From JAVWHX01 sp036639875 (GTDB taxonomy: Bacteria; Bacillota_I; Bacilli_A; Erysipelotrichales; Coprobacillaceae), in contig JAVWHX010000031.1 of assembly GCA_036639875.1 (NCBI GenBank), positions 1 through 27,082 on the forward strand: DNA of 27,082 bases, in the 5' to 3' direction. The position numbers and the translations under genes are program-made. The notes under the pieces were generated by a model that did not search any database, had not been told where the DNA came from, and was given only the letters and a program-made list of their open reading frames with translations. Positions 7,724-15,377 of this stretch are shown here, in pieces (position 1 is the first letter of the stretch; every line of letters begins with the position of its first letter).

Positions 7724-8739
7724 AGAAAAGCCAAACTCTTTATTCATTAAGTTTAATGGTTTGTATAATCATAAGTATTATGTTGGTATGTATATCTTAT
7801 TATACGGGATATTTATTTATAAATATATTTGTTGTTGGTGTCTTAATATTAGGAATTGTCTTTCATATTATTCATGTAAAGCATATGAATAATGCTTTAT
7901 TAGGATTGATTGAAATGAGTCAAAGTATTGTTGAACAAAAAAATCAAACATTATCAGTGATTGATGGTGAAAGTTATATTGCTGTTTTATCGACGAATTT
8001 ACATTTATTAAATGTGAGAAGTCAAGCTTTGATAGAGAATCTTAATCAAGAAAAAAATAAACTAAAAGATTATATTGAAGATATTTCTCATCAAATAAAA
8101 ACACCTTTAACAGCTATCTGTTTAAAAGAAGATATCTTATTAGAGATGACTGATGGTAAACAAAGACTACTTGTTGAACAAATAATAGTTCAAACTCAAA
8201 AAATTCAACAATGTATTGAATCGTTATTGCATCTTGCTCAAGTAGAATCACAAAGTTTACAATATCGAAAAAAAGAATACATGTTTGAAGATATTATGCA
8301 ATCTATTGAAGATAATTTAGAACCACTATTACAACATAGTCATGTTGAACTTCATATTGAAGGACTAGATAAACTTGTTTATTGTGATTTCCAATGGTTT
8401 AGTGAAGCTTTAAAAAATATAATTAAGAATTGTATTGAACAAAAAGAAGACTCTTATATTGATATCATATGTGTTGATAATCATTTGTATACAGAGATAA
8501 GAATACAAGACTATGGGTATGGATTTGATAAAGAAGAACTCTTACATATTTTTGAAAGGTTTTATCGTAGTGAAAAGCAAAAAGAGACACAAGGTATAGG
8601 TATTGGGTTATCTATTTCTAAGGGGATTATTGAAGGTCATCATGGGAGTGTACAAGCATTGGATCATAATGGAGCATTATTTGTTGTGACTATTCCTCAT
8701 AAGACAAGTAAAAATAAGTATACAGTCACTAACCAGTAA
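7708..8739 (+). CDS. Short-sensor histidine kinase (BceS-like position)
   Basis: 343 residues; ATG at 7708 inside the regulator gene end, with AAGGGGG about 10 bases before it. Two adjacent membrane helices (about 12-33 and 36-56) are separated by almost no extracytoplasmic loop, as in intramembrane-sensing kinases. The DHp domain holds DISHQIKTPLTA with His128. The ATPase domain shows KNIIKN (236-241), DYGYGF (268-273) and GIGIGLSIS (296-304). With no external sensor domain, the signal probably comes through the neighbouring transporter, as known for BceS-BceAB pairs. That is inference here, and I did not compare sequences. Confidence 0.9.
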   Translation: MDKHVKKSQTLYSLSLMVCIIISIMLVCISYYTGYLFINIFVVGVLILGIVFHIIHVKHMNNALLGLIEMSQSIVEQKNQTLSVIDGESYIAVLSTNLHLLNVRSQALIENLNQEKNKLKDYIEDISHQIKTPLTAICLKEDILLEMTDGKQRLLVEQIIVQTQKIQQCIESLLHLAQVESQSLQYRKKEYMFEDIMQSIEDNLEPLLQHSHVELHIEGLDKLVYCDFQWFSEALKNIIKNCIEQKEDSYIDIICVDNHLYTEIRIQDYGYGFDKEELLHIFERFYRSEKQKETQGIGIGLSISKGIIEGHHGSVQALDHNGALFVVTIPHKTSKNKYTVTNQ

Positions 8740-8777
8740 GATTGATGATTTATACTTATATGTAAGGAGGGATAGAT

Positions 8778-9458
8778 ATGATAATATTAGAGTGTCAAGA
8801 AGTTAGAAAGAGTTATGGTTATGATGAGAATAAGATTGATGCTGTATCGCATGTGAGTTTAAAGATTGAAGAAGGAAGTTTTGTTGCTATTGTTGGAAAA
8901 AGTGGTAGTGGAAAATCTACTCTTTTACATGTTTTAGGTGGATTAACGAAACCTCAACATGGGACAGTTTTATTAGAAGGACAATCATTGTATGAGATGT
9001 CTGATGATAAATTATCACGTTTTCGTAGAAGAAGAACAGGATTTGTTTTTCAATTCTATAACTTGATATCAAGTTTAAATGTTATTGAAAATATTGTTTT
9101 GCCAATTCACTTAGATCATTTAAAAGAAGATGAAGAATACATTGATGAGTTATTAGTCTTCTTAGGGATTTTAGATAAGAAGACAGCTTTTGTCAAAGAA
9201 CTATCTGGTGGACAACAACAACGTGTTGCTATTGCAAGAGCATTGGCTATGAAACCTGCTATAGTCTTAGCTGATGAACCGACTGGTAACTTAGATGCTA
9301 ATAGTTCTAAAGAAGTTGTATCATTATTAAAATTATCACAGAAGAAATATAAACAAACATTAATATTAGTTACACATGATGAAATGTTAGCATCACAAGC
9401 TGATCGCATTATAACGATAGAAGATGGTCAGATTGTAGGTGATACAAATGAGAAGTAA
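8778..9458 (+). CDS. ABC transporter ATP-binding protein (MacB/BceA-type)
   Basis: 226 residues, the usual size for MacB/LolD/BceA ATPases. Walker A is GKSGSGKST (40-48), the Q-loop is at FVFQFYN (Gln92), the signature LSGGQ at 142-146, Walker B VLADEP (163-168) and the H-loop His200 in VTHDE. TAAGGAGG precedes the ATG. Its end overlaps the permease start by 11 bases, so the two are translated together and form one transporter. Placement after a two-component system suggests resistance to, or export of, cell-envelope-acting peptides. Confidence 0.95.
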   Translation: MIILECQEVRKSYGYDENKIDAVSHVSLKIEEGSFVAIVGKSGSGKSTLLHVLGGLTKPQHGTVLLEGQSLYEMSDDKLSRFRRRRTGFVFQFYNLISSLNVIENIVLPIHLDHLKEDEEYIDELLVFLGILDKKTAFVKELSGGQQQRVAIARALAMKPAIVLADEPTGNLDANSSKEVVSLLKLSQKKYKQTLILVTHDEMLASQADRIITIEDGQIVGDTNEK

Positions 9459-11688
9459 TATTTTACATCATTTAGCAATTAATGATTTAAGAGTTCATAA
9501 AAAAGATAGTATACTTTCTATAATAACAATTTTTATAGTTGCAGTTATTGTTATGTTTATTAATTTAATGACTCCAGTATTACAACTTAATAAATATCTA
9601 GAATATCAAAGTCAATATGGAACTTATGATTATTATGGTTCTTTTGATACAATAGAAGAATTAAAACAATCAAAGTTAAAATTAGATAATAAAGATATTC
9701 CTTATAATGATTCAAGATTATCTCATTGTATAGTTTATTCATCTGGTACCACTTTACTTAATGATAGAATGAATTCTATCCAAGGGGAACAAAGTATCTT
9801 ATCAATTTCTCTTAAAGAAGGCAAAATGCCTGTACAAGAGAGTGAAGTTGCTGTTAAAAAATCTGTTTTATATAAGTGGGGTTATCAAGAACAATTAAAT
9901 AAAAATGTTGAATTCTCTTATACAATGAATGAAAAACCTTATTTAAAACAATTTAAATTGGTAGGTATTTTAAAAGAAAATAGTGATACAGATATTGTTG
10001 TATCAAAGTTAGATTATGATTCTATTACATTATATGTTGATAAAAATAATACTGATGCTCTAATCAGAAATCAAGATCATCATTTTTCTTCATCTATGTC
10101 AGAAGAGTTAATAAATAAGTTTGATAATAATCAATTTTCTATTTTAAGTGTTATGATTGAAGTTATAATTCTTGCAATATCATTTGCTTTGCTTTCTGGT
10201 TTAACATTATCTTCATTTGAAAAGAAAGAGAGAGATTATACTCTACTTAGAAGTATTGGAATAACCAAAAGGCAGATGTATTATATTATCTTTGTACAAG
10301 TACTTATCTTATCAATTATACCTATTCTTTTATCAATGGGAGTAATTTATATCATTTCACTTCTATTACCAGTAATTGTCACTTGGCCTATTCCTATAAC
10401 CTATCCAACAGGAAACATAATATGGAGTTCTTTAAATGTATTTGCAGTGGCTTGTGTAAGTTATTTTATACCTGCTAAAAATGCTTGTAAAAGAGCTATT
10501 TCTGGTAGTTTTGATTCACAAGAATTTCAATATTTCTATTATAGATATAAAACACTTCATAGATTTAATCCTTTCTATTTAGGTTGGAGACAATTGGTAT
10601 CAATGAAGAAAAAGATGTTTGTAAAGATACTTTTCATGTTTATTATTATATTGTGTAGTATGAAAGTCATTGGTTCATACACAATCTTCTCACAATTAAG
10701 TAGGAATAATTTAGAGCGAGATTTAGCTAAAGAGATCAATTTGGAATGTGTGCCTTTAGATGTAGATAAAAGTGTGTCTAAAGAAGATTTTGAATTTATT
10801 ACCCCTTATGTAAATCAAATCGATTTTTATAGTTATGTTGAGGAAGAACAACTTGCTAAAATGGGTCATGACACATATTATCCAAGATTATATTGTCTTA
10901 ATGATGCTATGAAAAATAAATATAATATTGATGATATGAAAGATGATGAAATTATAGTATCTCAATATTATCTTGATACTATAAGTTATCAAAAAGATGA
11001 ATATCTTGAATCTGATAAATTTACATTTTTAAATAAGGATTACAAAATAGCTAAGATTATTGATAGTGAATATGAAAGAATTGCGATTGTTAATAAAAAT
11101 GTATATTCTCAGTATGGAAATATTAACGAATATCAAAGAGTAAATATAACATATGATTCTATTAGTAAAAAAACCCAATCTTTTATAAAAGATTATCAAA
11201 GTATGGCTTTAGTAAAAGAAAAATATTATTTAAGTGATAGTTATACAGACACTCTTTATTATAATAAAGAGTCTTTGGAATCAGATTTTTCAATTGATAG
11301 TATAAATATGACTGTTCTTTTGATTATAACGGGTATTGCAATTATATATATTTATCAATTTTCATTTGAATTGTTAAAACAAAAAGAGGATATTGGAACT
11401 TTACAACTATTAGGATTACAAAAAAGAGAAATAAGAAATATATATTTTTATAAGTCATTGATTGTTGGTGGAATAGGAATGATCTTAGGGATTCTGTATT
11501 ACTACTTAGAATGCTATGATCTTTTAAAAAAGATGAATTCAGAATACATTTTATCTAATCCTACAACAATAGCGATACATGTTATTATCTCCCTTATAAT
11601 CATTACGATCATTATATGTATCTCATTAATACCATTAAGATATATTCTTAAGTCAGATGGTTTAGAAAATAAGAATACAAGGGAATAG
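9448..11688 (+). CDS. FtsX-type ABC transporter permease with two extracytoplasmic domains
   Basis: 746 residues from the ATG at 9448 (AGGTGAT just upstream); a GTG at 9439 would add only three residues. I see about eight membrane segments in two repeats: one near residue 25-45, a large outside domain (about 48-235), three helices (about 237-260, 280-310, 325-350), one near 390-412, a second outside domain (about 415-620), then three helices at the end. Both halves carry FtsX signatures (KKERDYTLLRSIGITKRQMY and KQKEDIGTLQLLGLQKREI). BceB proteins usually have ten helices and one large outside domain, so this is a related but different architecture. Substrate unknown; antimicrobial peptides are plausible. 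Confidence 0.88.
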   Translation: MRSNILHHLAINDLRVHKKDSILSIITIFIVAVIVMFINLMTPVLQLNKYLEYQSQYGTYDYYGSFDTIEELKQSKLKLDNKDIPYNDSRLSHCIVYSSGTTLLNDRMNSIQGEQSILSISLKEGKMPVQESEVAVKKSVLYKWGYQEQLNKNVEFSYTMNEKPYLKQFKLVGILKENSDTDIVVSKLDYDSITLYVDKNNTDALIRNQDHHFSSSMSEELINKFDNNQFSILSVMIEVIILAISFALLSGLTLSSFEKKERDYTLLRSIGITKRQMYYIIFVQVLILSIIPILLSMGVIYIISLLLPVIVTWPIPITYPTGNIIWSSLNVFAVACVSYFIPAKNACKRAISGSFDSQEFQYFYYRYKTLHRFNPFYLGWRQLVSMKKKMFVKILFMFIIILCSMKVIGSYTIFSQLSRNNLERDLAKEINLECVPLDVDKSVSKEDFEFITPYVNQIDFYSYVEEEQLAKMGHDTYYPRLYCLNDAMKNKYNIDDMKDDEIIVSQYYLDTISYQKDEYLESDKFTFLNKDYKIAKIIDSEYERIAIVNKNVYSQYGNINEYQRVNITYDSISKKTQSFIKDYQSMALVKEKYYLSDSYTDTLYYNKESLESDFSIDSINMTVLLIITGIAIIYIYQFSFELLKQKEDIGTLQLLGLQKREIRNIYFYKSLIVGGIGMILGILYYYLECYDLLKKMNSEYILSNPTTIAIHVIISLIIITIIICISLIPLRYILKSDGLENKNTRE

Positions 11689-11706
11689 TGGAAACACTAT
11701 TCTTTT
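11683..11706 (+). terminator. Rho-independent terminator after the ABC permease
   Basis: GAATAGTG-GAAA-CACTATTC followed by TTTT. The 8-bp perfect stem is capped by a GAAA tetraloop and its 5' arm contains the TAG stop codon of the permease. Confidence 0.85.
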
Positions 11707-11720
11707 ATATCATCTTTTTA

Positions 11721-11729
11721 TGATATAAT
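11721..11729 (+). promoter_or_regulatory. Extended -10 promoter of the GNAT gene
   Basis: TGATATAAT (extended -10) 18 bases before the ATG; no clear -35 box. Confidence 0.5.
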
Positions 11730-11747
11730 AACTTTGGTGATGAAAAT

Positions 11748-12197
11748 ATGTATATAAAAGAAGTTAATAATTCTAATCAAGATTTAATAATATTAGTTCA
11801 TGAATTAGATGAATTCTTTAATGATCTATGGGGTTTATCAGCAAACAATTATCAAAACTTTCATAAGTTATCTAAGATGGCATATTTAGTTGTATGTTAT
11901 GAAGGGAAGAATCCTGTTGGATGTGGATGTTTTAAGGTGATTGATAAGCAAACAATAGAAATTAAACGTATGTATGTAAGAGAAGAATATCGCCGTCTTG
12001 GGATTGCACATATGATTATCAATCATTTAGAAAAAGAAGCACTTCAAAGAGGTTATATAATATCAACATTGCAAACAAGAAAAGATATGAAAGATAGTAT
12101 TTCTTTTTATAAAAAAATGGGTTATTATTTAGTTGAAAACTATGGAGTATTTGTTAATGATGAACTCTGTGTATGTATGAAAAAAGAATTATCTTAA
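11748..12197 (+). CDS. GNAT-family N-acetyltransferase
   Basis: 149 residues, a single GNAT domain of typical length. The acetyl-CoA binding motif A is visible as RMYVREEYRRLGIAHMI, with RRLGIA matching the R/QxxGxG/A pyrophosphate loop, and the C-terminal SISFYKKMGYYLVENYG matches motif B. Cytosolic, no signal. The substrate cannot be predicted. The start is the ATG at 11748; the ribosome site is weak (TTTGGTGATG). The 47-residue ORF follows 12 bases later, apparently in the same transcript. Confidence 0.88.
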   Translation: MYIKEVNNSNQDLIILVHELDEFFNDLWGLSANNYQNFHKLSKMAYLVVCYEGKNPVGCGCFKVIDKQTIEIKRMYVREEYRRLGIAHMIINHLEKEALQRGYIISTLQTRKDMKDSISFYKKMGYYLVENYGVFVNDELCVCMKKELS

Positions 12198-12209
12198 AGG
12201 AGAAATAAA

Positions 12210-12353
12210 ATGGCAATTAAAGTAAAAGTAGAAGAAACAGAAACTGAAGCAGAAAAAGTAAATATCCCTTTGTTTGCAACTGTTGATGATGCAGTAAAGG
12301 ATATTACTGTTGGTGAAAATACAGTCATTAAAATTAAAGTGAATGAAGAGTAA
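12210..12353 (+). CDS. Small acidic hypothetical protein (47 aa)
   Basis: ATG at 12210 with AAAGGAG seven bases upstream, stop TAA at 12351-12353. The 47 residues begin MAIKVKVEETETEAEKVNIP and end with VIKIKVNEE; alternating Val/Ile/Lys suggests two beta strands around an acidic middle. No Cys, no membrane segment, no signal. I do not recognise a family. It lies 12 bases after the GNAT gene and before a terminator, so it is cotranscribed with the acetyltransferase. The strong ribosome site and clean terminator favour a real gene. Confidence 0.65.
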   Translation: MAIKVKVEETETEAEKVNIPLFATVDDAVKDITVGENTVIKIKVNEE

Positions 12354-12361
12354 TTTGAATT

Positions 12362-12392
12362 AACTATTATTTATAAAAGTAATGGTTTTTTT
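12362..12392 (+). terminator. Rho-independent terminator after the 47-aa ORF
   Basis: AACTATTA pairs with TAATGGTT (one G-U pair) around a 10-base loop, followed by a T run reaching 12392. Confidence 0.75.
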
Positions 12393-12424
12393 ATTGTTTT
12401 TCTTTTTTAAAAAATAGATAAGAG

Positions 12425-12430
12425 TATAAT
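12425..12430 (+). promoter_or_regulatory. -10 box before the 101-aa membrane protein gene
   Basis: TATAAT 21 bases before the start codon; no recognisable -35 box at 17 bases. The GTA preceding it is not an extended -10. Confidence 0.4.
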
Positions 12431-12450
12431 ATAAGTAGGAGGAGAGATAT

Positions 12451-12756
12451 ATGAAAAGATTCATTGTACTACTTATCTATACAATAATTGTGGTTGGTGG
12501 TTCATACTTATATCGTGATTCACCAAATCTTATGAGTGTTTTAGTAATTGGATTTATTCTTGTAGCCTTTGGTTCAATTGGATTGTTAATGCCTTCTGTT
12601 GGTTCTACGAATGGACGTGGATTTGGTCCAACGGACTTAAACTATATTAAGGCAGAAAATGGTGAAGGAACTCAAGGTGTTACTTCAATTGTTTCTATAC
12701 TATCAGTTATTTATTTGGTTGTACCATTCTTTATATCAATGTATCTCTTTACTTAA
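12451..12756 (+). CDS. Small integral membrane protein, unknown function (101 aa)
   Basis: 101 residues with three hydrophobic segments (about 4-20, 29-48 and 79-99). Between the second and third is a polar loop rich in Gly/Asn (STNGRGFGPTDLNYIKAENG). AGGAGGAGAG gives a strong ribosome site before the ATG. No catalytic motif and no family recognised; a conserved hypothetical membrane protein is the most that can be said. It is monocistronic, bounded by the terminator upstream and the shared bidirectional terminator downstream. Confidence 0.75.
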   Translation: MKRFIVLLIYTIIVVGGSYLYRDSPNLMSVLVIGFILVAFGSIGLLMPSVGSTNGRGFGPTDLNYIKAENGEGTQGVTSIVSILSVIYLVVPFFISMYLFT

Positions 12757-12793
12757 AAAAGAGGGAGTATCAATTATTGATACCCCTCATTTT
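12755..12793. terminator. Bidirectional terminator between the 101-aa protein and the ABC-F gene
   Basis: GAGGGAGTATCAAT pairs with ATTGATACCCCTC across 12761-12788. On the minus strand it is followed by six T residues (A-run 12755-12760), and on the plus strand by ATTTTC. The inner part contains the stop codon of the minus-strand ABC-F gene, so both convergent genes use one hairpin. Confidence 0.8.
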
Positions 12794-14516
12794 CTTGCTT
12801 TTCTAGTAATTCTATATATCTTTCATTAGCTTGATCTATTTCTAGGTTAAGCTTTTCTCTTTGGTTTATTAAATCTTGAACAGTTTCAAAGTCACTGATT
12901 CCATTCATCTTTTCATCAATCATTTTTAATTGATCTTCTAGATCAGGAATCTTATTTTCTAATTCACTTAATTCTTTTGTTTCATTATAAGAAAGTTTAA
13001 TCTTCTTTTTCTTTTCTTCTTTATATTTTATACTGGCAGTTGATTTCTCTTTAGGTGTAGATGAAATATCAATATATTCACTATATCCACCAATATGATA
13101 AGAAACCAATTTATCTTTAAAAACAAATAAATGATCACATATTCTATCTAAGAAATAACGATCATGAGATACTGTAATAATAATGCCATTAAAGTTATCT
13201 AAATAATCTTCTAATATTTGTAATGTTTCAATATCTAAATCATTTGTAGGTTCATCTAATATTAAAACATTAGGAGCTTCCATTAATATCTTTAATAAAT
13301 ATAATCTTCTTTTCTCTCCACCAGATAATCTATTGATCAATGTCCATTGCATTGTAGAATCAAATAAGAATCTTTCACACATTTGTTTAGCAGATAACTC
13401 TCCATCACTTGTATTTAAAATATTAGCTGTTTCTTTAATATAATCAATCACTTTTGAGTCAGGATCCATATCTCCATGTCCTTGTTTAAAATAACCAATC
13501 TTAACAGTATCACCAACAATGATTTCACCTTGAGTAGGTTTAATCATTCCAGCAATCATATTTAACAATGTAGACTTTCCACAACCATTTTGACCAAGTA
13601 TTCCAATTCTATCATTTCTTTTAAAATGATAAGAAAAAGGCTGGAATAGGGGTTCTTCGTAGGTTTTACTTACATCAATCAATTCAATAGTTTTTTTACC
13701 AAGACGTGAAGATAAACTTATCATTTCAACATTTTGTATTCTTTGAACATCATCTTGTTGACTTAAAGATTCAAATCTTTGTAAACGATCTTTACTCTTC
13801 GTAGAACGTGCTTGTACGCCGGCTCTTACCCACTCTAATTCTTTCTTTAAGAAGAGTTTTCTTTTTCTTTCAGTAGAGAGTTCCATTTCTTCTCTTTGTG
13901 CTTTGAGTTCTAAGAATTGAGAGTAATTCGCATTATATTCATATATCTGAGTACGATCTAATTCATAAATCTTATTAGTAATTCTTTCCATAAAATAACG
14001 ATCATGAGTGACCATAAAGATAGCTTTATTATATCTCATTAAATATTTTTCTAAGTATTCAATCATTTCATTATCTAAATGGTTTGTAGGTTCATCTAAT
14101 AAAAGTAAATCACATGGTTTTAATAAAGTTATTGCAAGCGCAATTCTCTTTTGTTGACCACCAGATAATTCATTGATTGTTTTATCATAACAATCAATTC
14201 CAAACTTATTTAAAATAGCTTTGATTTCATATTCAGGAACTGTTTTATCAATATATTCATAAACCTGTTTCATAACAGTATATTCTGGAATAAAATGAGG
14301 GTTTTGAGGAAGATAACTGATTGTTAAATCTTTTTTCTTAAGAATTGTTCCTTGATAATCTTCAATTCCTGCAATCATCTTTAATAATGTTGATTTACCA
14401 GTACCATTTAATCCAATGAAAGCTATTTTATCTTGTTCATTAATTGTAAAAGAAACATCATTAACAATGCATTTTAATTGTTGATGTTTGACTAAATTTT
14501 GAGCAGTTACTAACAT
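12774..14516 (-). CDS. ABC-F family ribosome-associated ATPase (Uup/YfmR-like)
   Basis: 580 residues. The start at 14516 is preferred over 14522 because AAAGGAGA lies 7 bases from the second ATG but only 1-2 from the first. Two ATPase cassettes: Walker A GLNGTGKST (35-43), signature LSGGQQKR (117-124), LLLLDEPTNHLD, H171; and GQNGCGKST (308-316), LSGGEKRR (397-404), LILDEPTNDLD, His451. The interdomain linker (about 180-270) is charged and helical, the P-site-tRNA-interacting motif in this family. No membrane partner is nearby, consistent with an ABC-F translation factor rather than a transporter. A C-terminal coiled coil (about 512-575) is the Uup/YfmR hallmark. Those proteins relieve ribosome stalling. 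Antibiotic resistance is less likely, since the coiled-coil tail points to the housekeeping type. Confidence 0.9.
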   Translation of the reverse strand: MLVTAQNLVKHQQLKCIVNDVSFTINEQDKIAFIGLNGTGKSTLLKMIAGIEDYQGTILKKKDLTISYLPQNPHFIPEYTVMKQVYEYIDKTVPEYEIKAILNKFGIDCYDKTINELSGGQQKRIALAITLLKPCDLLLLDEPTNHLDNEMIEYLEKYLMRYNKAIFMVTHDRYFMERITNKIYELDRTQIYEYNANYSQFLELKAQREEMELSTERKRKLFLKKELEWVRAGVQARSTKSKDRLQRFESLSQQDDVQRIQNVEMISLSSRLGKKTIELIDVSKTYEEPLFQPFSYHFKRNDRIGILGQNGCGKSTLLNMIAGMIKPTQGEIIVGDTVKIGYFKQGHGDMDPDSKVIDYIKETANILNTSDGELSAKQMCERFLFDSTMQWTLINRLSGGEKRRLYLLKILMEAPNVLILDEPTNDLDIETLQILEDYLDNFNGIIITVSHDRYFLDRICDHLFVFKDKLVSYHIGGYSEYIDISSTPKEKSTASIKYKEEKKKKIKLSYNETKELSELENKIPDLEDQLKMIDEKMNGISDFETVQDLINQREKLNLEIDQANERYIELLEKQENEGYQ

Positions 14517-14577
14517 AGGCATTCTCCTTTGCTTTCCTTATTTTATCATGACTTTTCCTTTTGTAAATATAAGTTTA

Positions 14578-14586
14578 TGATATAAT
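14578..14586 (+). promoter_or_regulatory. Extended -10 promoter of the Mrr-like gene
   Basis: TGATATAAT 22 bases before the ATG, divergent from the ABC-F gene; weak or no -35. Confidence 0.5.
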
Positions 14587-14608
14587 AGTAAAGAAAGTAG
14601 GGATAATT

Positions 14609-15334
14609 ATGAAAAAATGTATTTATTTTATTTTAAAAATCCCTTTTTATATATTAAAATCAGTATTATTTGTTTTAAAATGGTTATTGAAAAAGATTTT
14701 TGGTTTTTTGTTTGGATGGATACCAGATTTCGATGAGCGTATGAGTGGTGAAGATTTTGAAGAGTATGTTCAAGAGATATTAATTAGAAATGGATATAAG
14801 CATGTTGAACTTACTAAACGTAGTGGTGATTATGGTGTTGATATCTTAGCTGAGTATAAGAATGAAAAGTACGCTATTCAATGTAAGAAGTATGCCAAGC
14901 CAGTAGGAGTAGCAGCTATTCAACAAGCATATACAGGATGTGAATATTATGGCTGTGATAAAGCTGTTGTGGTAACAAATAATCGCTTTACAAATCAAGC
15001 TATTCAATTATCGCAAAGTAATGAAGTGATCTTATGGGATGGTGTGATATTAAATAAGTTAAAGAATAAAGCAAATTCTAAGTCTTTATTTAAAAAACAT
15101 TATCAAGATGATATTGAAATTGTGCTTCCTTATGAGAATGTATTCCGTGTTTTATTAGAATATGGATATGCTTCTACAACATTATTAGAAGAACATTTAG
15201 GATATACAAAGCAAAAAGCATTTTATGTATTAGAAGATTTAGAATTTCATGATCTTATTTCTAAAGAAGATCATATGGGAATTAGAGATTTATATTTTTT
15301 GAGTTTAGAAGAAGCAAGTGAACATTTTAAATAA
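14609..15334 (+). CDS. Membrane-anchored Mrr-like restriction endonuclease with C-terminal winged helix
   Basis: 241 residues in three parts. Residues 4-38 form a hydrophobic, lysine-punctuated segment ending in WIPDF, likely one hairpin or a single membrane anchor. Residues 46-150 form an Mrr_cat-type nuclease: SGEDFEEYVQEIL, then GDYGVDILAEY with Asp78 and IQCKKY with Gln91-x-Lys93, the D...QxK metal-binding set; Mrr enzymes act on DNA, often methylated. Residues about 174-232 (FRVLLEYGYASTTLLEEHLG, then TKQKAFYVLEDLEFHDLI) resemble the FtsK gamma winged helix. No methyltransferase is adjacent, so it is not a classical restriction-modification pair. A role in defence or in chromosome processing at the membrane is inference. 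Confidence 0.82.
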   Translation: MKKCIYFILKIPFYILKSVLFVLKWLLKKIFGFLFGWIPDFDERMSGEDFEEYVQEILIRNGYKHVELTKRSGDYGVDILAEYKNEKYAIQCKKYAKPVGVAAIQQAYTGCEYYGCDKAVVVTNNRFTNQAIQLSQSNEVILWDGVILNKLKNKANSKSLFKKHYQDDIEIVLPYENVFRVLLEYGYASTTLLEEHLGYTKQKAFYVLEDLEFHDLISKEDHMGIRDLYFLSLEEASEHFK

Positions 15335-15344
15335 AGCAGGATTA

Positions 15345-15353
15345 TGGTATAAT
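15345..15353 (+). promoter_or_regulatory. Extended -10 promoter of the M18 aminopeptidase gene
   Basis: TGGTATAAT immediately after the Mrr-like stop codon, 24 bases before the aminopeptidase ATG. Confidence 0.5.
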
Positions 15354-15377
15354 AACCACTATATGGAGGATAAGAAA

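Noticed and set aside
7061..11688. Bacteriocin biosynthesis cluster around the TCS and ABC transporter
   Set aside because: No precursor peptide, modification enzyme or double-glycine leader is visible; the C39 protein at 6229 is not fused to an exporter.
12210..12353. Antitoxin of a toxin-antitoxin pair with the GNAT gene
   Set aside because: GNAT toxins pair with an upstream ribbon-helix-helix or DUF1778 antitoxin; this ORF is downstream and has no DNA-binding motif.
14609..15334. Part of a classical restriction-modification system
   Set aside because: No methyltransferase or specificity subunit gene is in the neighbourhood.
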